Assembly (NCBI GenBank): GCA_012960315.1
Contig: DUBN01000091.1
Span: 1-51,385, forward strand
Source: Acidimicrobiia bacterium
Lineage (GTDB): Bacteria > Actinomycetota > Acidimicrobiia > Acidimicrobiales > Poriferisodalaceae
Length of the DNA stretch: 51,385 nt
Direction of reading: 5' to 3'
Positions 34,003 through 41,469 of this stretch are shown here, piece after piece; position 1 is the stretch's first letter, and each line of letters starts with the position of its first letter. A program made the translations under genes and the position numbers. The notes beneath the pieces were generated by a model, which was given only the letters and a program-made list of their open reading frames with translations, searched no databases and was not told the DNA's origin.

Positions 34003-34551
34003 GTGAGCGATAACGCACGAAATTACATAAAAGCCCTATATGGCTTCGATGCGGTGGTGCGGCGAGTTGATCAAAGCCGGTGGGGCGCAGCGTCGCCATG
34101 CGAGGGTTGGTCAGCGCTTGATGTAGTTGCCCACAACATTGGAATGTGCACCATGATCGCTGGAATAGCAAGAGGTGTACCCGCCGACAGCGCTGGGCAC
34201 CCCGTTGTTGGTGATCCACAATCTGACTGGGTTGATGCCCGTGACGATGTCCTCGAAGCTCTCGATCAGCAAGGCGCACTTCAACGCGAGGTTGGAACCC
34301 CCTGGGGTCATTTAGCTGTTGACCGTTTTGTGGGCCTTGTTGTTGTCGACCCATTGCTTCACACATTTGATTTGGCGAAAGCTTCTGGCCAGGTGGCGCA
34401 CCTCGACGAAGACTTGGCTGAAGCCGGATATATCCAACTCAAAAAAGCTGGGGACATGATTCGAGGCGAACGATTCGGGCCAGAGGTTCCGATCGACTCT
34501 GATGCTTCGATAACCGATAAATTGATCTCAATAGCGGGTCGGAATCCGTGA
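34003..34551 (+). CDS. TIGR03086-family protein (maleylpyruvate isomerase N-terminal/DinB-like)
   Basis: This 182-residue protein has the four-helix DinB-like fold of mycothiol-dependent enzymes. ASPCEGWSALDVVAHNIGMCTMIAG carries the first metal His, and VDPLLHTFDLAKASGQ carries the last His of the usual three-His site. The family is common in actinobacteria, and mycothiol use is inferred from that. The start is GTG 34003. The ferredoxin gene follows after 17 bp, suggesting co-transcription. The function is not known more closely. Confidence 0.82.
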   Translation: MSDNARNYIKALYGFDAVVRRVDQSRWGAASPCEGWSALDVVAHNIGMCTMIAGIARGVPADSAGHPVVGDPQSDWVDARDDVLEALDQQGALQREVGTPWGHLAVDRFVGLVVVDPLLHTFDLAKASGQVAHLDEDLAEAGYIQLKKAGDMIRGERFGPEVPIDSDASITDKLISIAGRNP

Positions 34552-34568
34552 TTTGGGGGAGGACCGAT

Positions 34569-34763
34569 ATGCGCGTTCGAGTCGATACTGAAAAATGTCA
34601 GGGACATAATCGCTGCTTCTCACTGGCAGCCGAGTTGTTTGACGTAGACGACTACGGCTATGCCACAGAAATCGGCGACGGTGACGTCCCGAGCGGACTG
34701 GAAGATAAGGCTCGGTTGGCGGCTGCTAACTGTCCCGAATTTGCCATTTCCATTGAAGAATGA
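34569..34763 (+). CDS. Single-cluster ferredoxin with CxxHxxC motif (P450-type)
   Basis: This is a 64-residue [3Fe-4S]/[4Fe-4S] ferredoxin. VDTEKCQGHNRCFSLAAELF shows the atypical ligand set in which one Cys is replaced by His (C-x2-H-x2-C), with the last Cys in AANCPEFAI. The protein is acidic, like ferredoxins that hand electrons to cytochrome P450 or to Rieske oxygenases. The start ATG 34569 has a very strong GGGGGAGG six bases upstream (34555-34562). No P450 lies in the window. The TIGR03086 gene is the only partner seen. Confidence 0.9.
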   Translation: MRVRVDTEKCQGHNRCFSLAAELFDVDDYGYATEIGDGDVPSGLEDKARLAAANCPEFAISIEE

Positions 34764-34858
34764 GACCTCGATTGCCGCAGGCCACTGTGCCACTGTCGTA
34801 AGGCGCAGATTTCTGTGGACTCTCGGAGCCCCGACGAATTCTGATGTTAGGCGGACGC

Positions 34859-35836
34859 TTAGCGGCGCAAGTCGCTAACTGATTGACCTGCGCCCCATTG
34901 GTTTTTTTCCAAAGCCAACATTATGTCTACGAGGTTTTCGTCCCTAATTCTTTCGAGTTCAGCAATGGTGTGATGTCCTGATTGATTATCAGATTGCTCA
35001 CTGATCAGTAGCGTCAACGCTTCTGTCAACTCTGGGGTGTCGGTGAGTCTGGACCACGGCCACGAAAGAGTGGGACCGAACTGACTTATGAAGTGAGCCA
35101 TTCCAGATTCGCCTCCCGCGATTCGGTAATTCTCAAACAATCCCATTTGTGCCCAACGCAATCCGAAGCCAAAGCGAATGACATCATCGATTTCTTGAGT
35201 TGTGGCGACGCCGTCGTTTATTAGCCAAAGAGCTTCTCTCCAAACTGCCTCAAGAAGACGATCAGCGATAAATGCGTCGATCTCGACGCGAACATGGAGC
35301 GGGCGCATCCCGGCTGCGCCATACACCGCCATTGCGCGCGAAATTGTGTCGGAGGAAGTCAACTCGCCTCCGACCACTTCAACCATGGGAAGCAAATAGA
35401 CGGGGTTAAATGGGTGTCCCACAACGAGTCGTTCCGGGCACTCCATGTCTTGTTGGAGCAAACTGGGCTTCAGCCCAGAGGTCGAAGAAGCGATCAAAGT
35501 TTTTAATTCGGCAGATCCCTCGATTTGTTTCAGTGTGGCTTTTTTGAGATCAAGGTTCTCGGGAACACTTTCTTGTATGACATCCGCCCCCGAGACGGCT
35601 GCTTCAATCGACTCGCAGAAATCCAATTTGCCCTCGGTCTCCGGCGCGGTCCCCATTCGCTTCCAGGCAGTTCGAGCGTTGTCGAGGACTTGAGAAACAA
35701 TCCTCGGAGCATTAACTGATGGGTCGCTCACTGCAACATCCACACCGCGAAGGAGCCAACGTGCAGCCCAAGCGGCACCGATGACTCCGGCTCCTACGAT
35801 CGCTACGCGTTTGGGCGACTCAATATCTGCAGTCAT
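34859..35836 (-). CDS. cdhA: L-carnitine (3-hydroxyacyl-CoA-type) dehydrogenase
   Basis: This 325-residue NAD-dependent enzyme should oxidise L-carnitine to 3-dehydrocarnitine. The Rossmann motif is VGAGVIGAAWAARWLLRG. VIQESVPENLDLKKATL and the strongly conserved VVGHPFNPVYLLPMVEVVGG are hallmarks of carnitine dehydrogenases within the 3-hydroxyacyl-CoA dehydrogenase family. The start overlaps the BKACE gene stop by 4 bp (ATGA). It is the last of three genes: dioxygenase, BKACE, dehydrogenase. The context makes the carnitine role likely, but it is not proven. The thioesterase domain fused to some homologues is absent. Confidence 0.88.
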   Translation of the reverse strand: MTADIESPKRVAIVGAGVIGAAWAARWLLRGVDVAVSDPSVNAPRIVSQVLDNARTAWKRMGTAPETEGKLDFCESIEAAVSGADVIQESVPENLDLKKATLKQIEGSAELKTLIASSTSGLKPSLLQQDMECPERLVVGHPFNPVYLLPMVEVVGGELTSSDTISRAMAVYGAAGMRPLHVRVEIDAFIADRLLEAVWREALWLINDGVATTQEIDDVIRFGFGLRWAQMGLFENYRIAGGESGMAHFISQFGPTLSWPWSRLTDTPELTEALTLLISEQSDNQSGHHTIAELERIRDENLVDIMLALEKNQWGAGQSVSDLRR

Positions 35837-36726
35837 GGAATGTGTGCAGTGAGTTGCAACATCTCGCGAACTCGTCCCGGTCCGATGACCTCAAAGTTCA
35901 TGGACTCGAGAATTTGCTTTGCACGTGCCGTGAGATTTTCATTTGTCGCGAGATTTCCTCGATCTATATACAAGTTGTCTTCCAGACCAACCCGCGCATT
36001 CCCTCCGGCGACAGCCGCTAGAGCAACGTACGGCAACTGGTCCCTTCCAAGTGAAAACGCTGAAAACGTCCATTCGTCTGGAACGTTGTTCACCATCGCC
36101 ATAAATGTGTTGAGGTCATTTGGGGCTCCCCACTTAACGCCCATACATAGCTGCACCATGACAGGAGAGTCGATCAAACCTTGATCTACGAGTGATTTAG
36201 CCTCCCATAGTTGCCCCGTATCGAAGATTTCGATCTCAGGTCGAACATCGAGTTGTTGTATCTGGCGTGCCATCTCGGCGAGCGTGTCGTGAGTGTTTGT
36301 CGCAACGTAGTTTCCTTCCCCAAAGTTCATGGTCCCGCAATCGAGGGTGCAGATTTCCGGTCGCAAAAGGCGAACATGATCGAGCCTTTCCGTGGCACCA
36401 ACCAGATCAGTTTGCTGAGAATCGAGCGGAAGCGGGTTCTCCACTGAGCCAATCACTAGATCGCCACCCATACCCGCCGTCAAATTGATTATGACGTCAG
36501 TTGACGACGCTCTGACTCGCTCGACTACCTCCTGGTAATAGGCGACCTGGCGGTCGGGATCTCCCGTTATGGGATCCCGTACATGAATGTGGGCGATAGC
36601 CGCGCCCGCCTGGGCCGCGGCGATCACATCCAGTGCGATCGCCTCGGGGGTGAAAGGAACTTGGTCGGATTTCCCGACGGTGTCGCCCGCGCCGGTGACT
36701 GCGCAGGTGATGAACACTTCACTCAT
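35833..36726 (-). CDS. cdhC: Beta-keto acid cleavage enzyme (BKACE), dehydrocarnitine-cleaving type
   Basis: BKACE enzymes transfer an acetyl-CoA moiety onto a beta-keto acid. In carnitine degradation they turn 3-dehydrocarnitine and acetyl-CoA into betainyl-CoA and acetoacetate. Signs in this 297-residue TIM-barrel are the zinc His pair AIAHIHVRDPITGDPDR, IINLTAGMGG, CTLDCGTMNF and the Glu in ARVGLEDNLYID. The gene is flanked on the same strand by the gamma-butyrobetaine dioxygenase (27 bp) and carnitine dehydrogenase (4 bp overlap). Other BKACE substrates exist, so the name rests on context. Confidence 0.88.
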   Translation of the reverse strand: MSEVFITCAVTGAGDTVGKSDQVPFTPEAIALDVIAAAQAGAAIAHIHVRDPITGDPDRQVAYYQEVVERVRASSTDVIINLTAGMGGDLVIGSVENPLPLDSQQTDLVGATERLDHVRLLRPEICTLDCGTMNFGEGNYVATNTHDTLAEMARQIQQLDVRPEIEIFDTGQLWEAKSLVDQGLIDSPVMVQLCMGVKWGAPNDLNTFMAMVNNVPDEWTFSAFSLGRDQLPYVALAAVAGGNARVGLEDNLYIDRGNLATNENLTARAKQILESMNFEVIGPGRVREMLQLTAHIP

Positions 36727-36753
36727 CCTTGTCCTCCATAATGTTGCTCAATC

Positions 36754-38010
36754 CTAGGATTGTTCCTGTGAGGTGATCGCTCGCGCCAGAACTCTCATCC
36801 TCGAATAGACCTCGTCGGCATCAAGGTAAGTGCCCCTCAACTGGCGAGTGCCTTCGCTGCTATCGAATGATTCTCTACCGTGCATGATTCGGCGGTTATC
36901 GAAAGCAATTAGGTCCCCGGGTTCTAACTCATACCGAATCTGAAACTCGGCGCTGTTAGCAATTTCTCCCAGTCGCTGCAGTGAGCGATAGGAGTTTCCG
37001 ATTTCGTGCTGACTCATGGCCGGGAAGCCGCGCACGGGGTGAAAGGCCCGAAATGTCCACGGAATTCGACCGTCGCCCTTGTCAACGACCGGACCAGTCC
37101 ATCGATGATCGTGGTTAGCGTCGCGGTTGGAGAATGTCCACTCAAGAGTGGTCAAGCAACGGAATACATCCGGTTCTTTAGCTTGGAGATAGTTGATGAC
37201 GGCGAGGCCGTCGGTCATCGTTGACTGACCGCCGCTCACGGTGTTCTCAAGACAATGGAGAAGTTGAAATCCGGGTGGAGTTTCCCTTGAAGGCAAGTCG
37301 CTGTGGGCCGGCAGTCTTGCATTCGTGTTCGCCGTCGAGTTTGGATCAAGATCCACGCTGACGTGCCAGGTCACACCAAAGTTGGAATCGCGTAATGCCC
37401 CGATACGGCTCCCCACGAGGCCCACAACTTGGCTCTCGAGCGGCAAGCAAGTCAGTCTCGCTAACCCTGTTTCCAAAAGATCATGCAACCAAGCAGCCAT
37501 GGCGTCATCGTCTTCAAGGACTGACGGTCCATCATGGGTAGGTGGTATTTGCAAATCATGGGCAGTCCAAGGTTTGGGTGTAGGTAACAAAGAGAAGGGA
37601 TGGTGCAGGCCGTCAGCGACATGTCGTAGCCATCCTGGATGAAAGCTTGCCTGTCGGGCTTCAGGAGTGAACTCGACCACTAACGCGCCGGCATCAAGAA
37701 ACGCGTCCCTGATCCTGGTGGAGATATCCAAATCTTGTACATCAAGATCGTTTTCTTTTGATCGCGGATCAATGCCCCCAGGGCCTGGACAATTTTCGCG
37801 GAGCCACAAAGGGTGACATTCGAGTTGTTGACCATCAGGCCACGCTACGAGAACGCCCCCTTGGGGGGTTCTCGTGACAGACTCAATCGCTACCCATGGA
37901 TAACGGTAATAATCGGGCGTGGGTAGGTCGGTCATCTCAAGGCGATTTGCGTCGTTGGCGCGTACGGAGCGGGGCATGTTGTCTGCATCGGTCAAAGTCG
38001 CAGCTTTCAA
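36754..38010 (-). CDS. Gamma-butyrobetaine dioxygenase-like Fe(II)/2OG oxygenase (TauD family)
   Basis: This 418-residue enzyme should hydroxylate gamma-butyrobetaine to L-carnitine using O2 and 2-oxoglutarate. The N-terminal DUF971-like domain (LVAWPDGQQLECHPLWLRENCPG) precedes the TauD barrel. The iron site is His-x-Asp in LPAHSDLPSRE and distal His in NRRIMHGRESF; the 2OG-binding Arg is in RQLRGTYLD. In human BBOX the N-terminal domain holds a zinc via a CPC-x2-C motif. Here it reads NCPGPGG, so the zinc site looks lost. It is the first gene of the operon. The trimethyllysine dioxygenase group is a related alternative. Confidence 0.86.
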   Translation of the reverse strand: MKAATLTDADNMPRSVRANDANRLEMTDLPTPDYYRYPWVAIESVTRTPQGGVLVAWPDGQQLECHPLWLRENCPGPGGIDPRSKENDLDVQDLDISTRIRDAFLDAGALVVEFTPEARQASFHPGWLRHVADGLHHPFSLLPTPKPWTAHDLQIPPTHDGPSVLEDDDAMAAWLHDLLETGLARLTCLPLESQVVGLVGSRIGALRDSNFGVTWHVSVDLDPNSTANTNARLPAHSDLPSRETPPGFQLLHCLENTVSGGQSTMTDGLAVINYLQAKEPDVFRCLTTLEWTFSNRDANHDHRWTGPVVDKGDGRIPWTFRAFHPVRGFPAMSQHEIGNSYRSLQRLGEIANSAEFQIRYELEPGDLIAFDNRRIMHGRESFDSSEGTRQLRGTYLDADEVYSRMRVLARAITSQEQS

Positions 38011-38115
38011 CTCACGGCTAGTGCTTCTATTGAGGAAATCGTAGTCAATGCGAAAGGGTATTTAGATCAACCATCCCAAGTGACGAGAAGCTTCGGATCT
38101 TCTAGGTTTGCGGTG

Positions 38116-38925
38116 ATGCCGAAACGCGATGTCTACACCCATGGCCATCAGCCAGCTGTTGTGAATCAGCACGCTCGACGAACTGCCGAGCGTTGCGCGG
38201 CCTTCGCCCGAGATGTGATTTCCGACAACTCTCTGATGTTGGATGTTGGATGCGGTCCCGCTTCAATCACCGTTGGGTTGGCTAAATGGGTACCGAAGGG
38301 TTCGGTAACTGCAATTGAACTCGGCGGCGCCATTCTTGATACGGCCCGCGTAACTATTACCGAGTCAGGACTCGGCAACGTGAAAGTTGAAGAAGGCTCG
38401 GTATATGAGTTGCCTTACGAAGATGGCGTATTCGACGTCACATACGCACACCAGGTCCTTCAGCATTTGACTGACCCGGTGTTGGCACTTCGAGAAATGG
38501 CTCGAGTAACACGCTCTGGAGGTCATGTGGCTGTGCGCGATGCTGACTATTACACAATGTCTTCTAGCCCTGAGTCAGAGGCAATTGAAAAGTGGAGGAA
38601 GATTTATCGGCAGGTGGCGAGATATAACGGCGCCGACCCGGACGCCGGCCGACATTTGCTGAGTTGGTGTCATAAGGCCGGACTTCAAGATGTTCAGATC
38701 TCAACGTCTGCTTGGTCCTATTGGACCAAAGATGATCGTGAGAATTGGGGTTTCTCGTGGGCCGAAAGGTGTCTTACCACCAGCTTCGCCGAGCAGGCCG
38801 TGGAATATGGCTATGCAACAAGGGCAGAACTTGAAGAGATAGCGGAAGGTTGGCGCGCGTGGGCAAAGAATCCGAGCGGGTATTTTCACTTCATCAATGG
38901 TGAAGCGCTCGCCCAGGTGAAGTAA
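38116..38925 (+). CDS. Class I SAM-dependent methyltransferase
   Basis: This 269-residue methyltransferase has MLDVGCGPASITVGLAKW (motif I), VTAIELGGAILDTA, EEGSVYELPYEDGVFDVTYAHQVLQHL (motifs II/III) and ARVTRSGGHVAVRDADYY. The start ATG 38116 fits family members (PKRDVYTHGHQPAVVNQHARR); a GTG start at 38080 gives 12 extra residues. The acyl-CoA ligase follows after 32 bp. The methyl acceptor is unknown, and resemblance is to the UbiE/menG and small-molecule C/O-methyltransferase group. Confidence 0.88.
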   Translation: MPKRDVYTHGHQPAVVNQHARRTAERCAAFARDVISDNSLMLDVGCGPASITVGLAKWVPKGSVTAIELGGAILDTARVTITESGLGNVKVEEGSVYELPYEDGVFDVTYAHQVLQHLTDPVLALREMARVTRSGGHVAVRDADYYTMSSSPESEAIEKWRKIYRQVARYNGADPDAGRHLLSWCHKAGLQDVQISTSAWSYWTKDDRENWGFSWAERCLTTSFAEQAVEYGYATRAELEEIAEGWRAWAKNPSGYFHFINGEALAQVK

Positions 38926-38957
38926 ACAAGCGTCACACCATTGGTTGTGGGGGGATC

Positions 38958-40544
38958 ATGGACACGCTGATGCCAGATAATTTTCCAGGGCTTGTCAAAC
39001 GAGCGGCGGTTGAGTTCGCTGCAACAGAAGCCATATCTGACGGCGACTTCAGCTGCGATTATGCCGAGATGGGGCGACGCATCAACGAGTGCGCAGCGGC
39101 GCTTGTGGCGTCAGGGATAGAGCCGGGTGATGCAGTGGGGGTATGGGCACCGAACTCATGGGAGTGGGTTGTCGCAGGAATGTCAGTTTTTGAGGCTGGA
39201 GCCGTTTTGGTGCCAGTTAATACCAGGTTCAAAGGACGCGAGGCTGCCTACATCTTGGAGAAAGCGAAAGTGAAGTTGCTCTTCACAGTTGTGGGTTTCT
39301 TAGGCAACGACTACGTCAGTGATTTGCGAGATTCTGGCGTGGAGGTCGATGGTTTAGACGAGATCGTTGTTTTACGAGGAGATACGCCGCCCGGCACCGT
39401 GTCATTTGGAGATTTCTTGCAGCGAAATACGGGTGACGAACCTGAAGAGCTAGACCGACGGAGGTCCCAAATCACCGGCTCTGATCTCGGTTTGGTCATG
39501 TTCACGTCAGGCACGACCGGCTTACCCAAGGGAGTGATGGTGGAACATGCACCGATCATTCGCAGTTTTGGCCACACAGCTCGGGAACTCGGCATGAGAA
39601 CCGGTGACCGCATGCTTGTGATTAATCCGTTCTTTCATGCTTTTGGGTTCAACGGAGCGATTGTTCCCTGCTTTATGCACGGAGCGACGATCCTTCCACA
39701 CCCAATATTTGACGTTCCCCGAGTGCTACAACGCATTCAGGACGAACGTGTAACGGTGTTCCCAGGCCCCCCTGCCTTATTCCAGGGTTTGCTTAACCAT
39801 CCTGAAATGGATCAGTACGACACCTCTAGCCTTCGCGCCGCCATGACCGGAGCGGCAAGCATCCCAGTAGAAACTGTCGTCGACATGAGGCAACGACTTG
39901 GCTTCGAGACAGTGATTACTGCCTACGGAATGACCGAGACTCATGGTTTGGTGACAGCCTGCGCCGCAGATGACCCGCCAGACGTTGTGGCCAGCACTAG
40001 TGGCAAGGCGCTGCCTGGTATGGAGATGAAACTGGTGGATGACGCAGGAATAGAAGTACTTCTAGGAGAGCCGGGCGAACTACTAGTTAGGGGTTACGGA
40101 GTGATGCGGGGTTATCTAGATGACCCTGAACAGACTGCCGAAACTATCGATGATGATGGGTGGATGCGGACCGGTGACATCTGCGTAATGAACGAAGACG
40201 GGTACATCGATATCACCGATCGAAAAAAAGACATGTTCATCAATGGCGGATTCAACGCATACCCAGCTGAGATTGAGCGAATCATGCTTGAACACCCCCG
40301 AATCGGTCAGGTCGCCGTCATCGGCATACCCGACGAACGGCTAGGCGAAGTCGGAGCCGCGTTCGTTGTTCCAACTCCACTAGGCCCACCTGATTCAGCA
40401 GAGGTAGTTGAATGGTGTCGTGAACAAATGGCGAATTATAAGGTGCCTCGACATTGCTGGATCGTAGAAGAATTGCCGCTTAATCCATCCAACAAAGTGC
40501 TCAAGACTGAGCTTCGCGAAAGAGCAGCAGAACTCCTCAGTTGA
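38958..40544 (+). CDS. Acyl-CoA synthetase (AMP-forming), FadD3-like
   Basis: This 528-residue ATP-dependent acid:CoA ligase has the adenylation motifs VMFTSGTTGLPKGVMVEH (P-loop type), TAYGMTETHG, WMRTGDICVMNEDGYIDITDRKKDMF and the lysine near the end (PSNKVLKTELRE). Overall it resembles FadD3-type ligases of actinobacteria, which activate steroid ring fragments, but related enzymes act on medium-chain or aromatic acids. The start ATG 38958 has GGGGGG upstream. It may load a CoA ester for the nearby dehydrogenases and dehydratases. Confidence 0.92.
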   Translation: MDTLMPDNFPGLVKRAAVEFAATEAISDGDFSCDYAEMGRRINECAAALVASGIEPGDAVGVWAPNSWEWVVAGMSVFEAGAVLVPVNTRFKGREAAYILEKAKVKLLFTVVGFLGNDYVSDLRDSGVEVDGLDEIVVLRGDTPPGTVSFGDFLQRNTGDEPEELDRRRSQITGSDLGLVMFTSGTTGLPKGVMVEHAPIIRSFGHTARELGMRTGDRMLVINPFFHAFGFNGAIVPCFMHGATILPHPIFDVPRVLQRIQDERVTVFPGPPALFQGLLNHPEMDQYDTSSLRAAMTGAASIPVETVVDMRQRLGFETVITAYGMTETHGLVTACAADDPPDVVASTSGKALPGMEMKLVDDAGIEVLLGEPGELLVRGYGVMRGYLDDPEQTAETIDDDGWMRTGDICVMNEDGYIDITDRKKDMFINGGFNAYPAEIERIMLEHPRIGQVAVIGIPDERLGEVGAAFVVPTPLGPPDSAEVVEWCREQMANYKVPRHCWIVEELPLNPSNKVLKTELRERAAELLS

Positions 40545-40593
40545 ATCGGCGAAGTAGACAGTCGGGGAGGTGGCCTCAACTTGGCTGCCCGCC

Positions 40594-41382
40594 TCAATCC
40601 AGAAAGTCTGAATTCTCTGCCAAGATTTTGTCGTAGATCGGTTGATAGCTATACCAACCTGCAACGTGGCCGCCTACCTGTTCAGCAGTGTGGCGAGCCA
40701 CGTCTTCACGAATAGGGATCGGTGTTCCCGCTGCTTCGGCCAATAACTGACTCTGGCACGTTCGTTCCATGGTGATAAACCACCAAGCCGCTTCGTCAAC
40801 ACTATGTCCCACCGTTAAAAGGCCGTGGTTTTGCAGGATCACGGCCTTGTTGTCACCCAACGCATCACCAATGCGATCACCTTCGTCCGTGTTGAGAACT
40901 ACCCCTGTGAAGTCGTTAAAGAGAGAGTGGCTCTCAAAAAAAGCACAAGAATCTTGCGTTAAGGGGTCAAGTAGACGCCCGAGACTCGACCAGGTCTTGC
41001 CGTAAAGAGAGTGCGTGTGGGCGGCTGCAATGACATCAGGTCGCGCCTTATGCACGCGGCTGTGAATAGCAAATGCTGCTTGGTTCAACGGGTACTTTCC
41101 CTCGACGATGTTTCCTTCGTGATCAACCAGTAGTAGATCCGATGCTTTGATATGTCCGAAAGGAACCCCAAAAGGGTTGACCCAAAAGTGATCAAGCAAC
41201 TCCGGGTCGCGTGCAGTTACGTGACCCGCCAAACCTTCTTCGAACCCGAACTTGGCGAAAACTCGAAACACCGAAGCTAAGCGTTCTTTACGGTGTTGAC
41301 GCTCCTGTTCAACTGAATCGAAGGTGGGAGCTGCCGGGAGCATCTGCTCAATCGTGTGAATGGGTTCGGCGGTATCTGTCAT
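40594..41382 (-). CDS. Class II aldolase/adducin family protein
   Basis: This is a zinc-dependent class II aldolase-like protein of 262 residues. FGFEEGLAGHVTARDPE and VIAAAHTHSLYGKTWSS (HxH metal ligands), together with ILQNHGLLTVG (third His), match the fold. The group is common in actinobacteria beside CoA-ester genes, and its reactions vary (aldol cleavage, decarboxylation). The frame is open to 41736, but a start at ATG 41382 matches homologues. It is divergent from the tandem CoA-transferase 87 bp away. The 3' end lies 49 bp from fadD on the opposite strand. Confidence 0.87.
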   Translation of the reverse strand: MTDTAEPIHTIEQMLPAAPTFDSVEQERQHRKERLASVFRVFAKFGFEEGLAGHVTARDPELLDHFWVNPFGVPFGHIKASDLLLVDHEGNIVEGKYPLNQAAFAIHSRVHKARPDVIAAAHTHSLYGKTWSSLGRLLDPLTQDSCAFFESHSLFNDFTGVVLNTDEGDRIGDALGDNKAVILQNHGLLTVGHSVDEAAWWFITMERTCQSQLLAEAAGTPIPIREDVARHTAEQVGGHVAGWYSYQPIYDKILAENSDFLD

Positions 41383-41469
41383 GCGTTCAAGCTTAGAACT
41401 CTGGCACGCGATGTGCCCAAGCTCTGAGTTCCTAGACACAAGGCTGACTATCGTGACGACTGGAGAACC

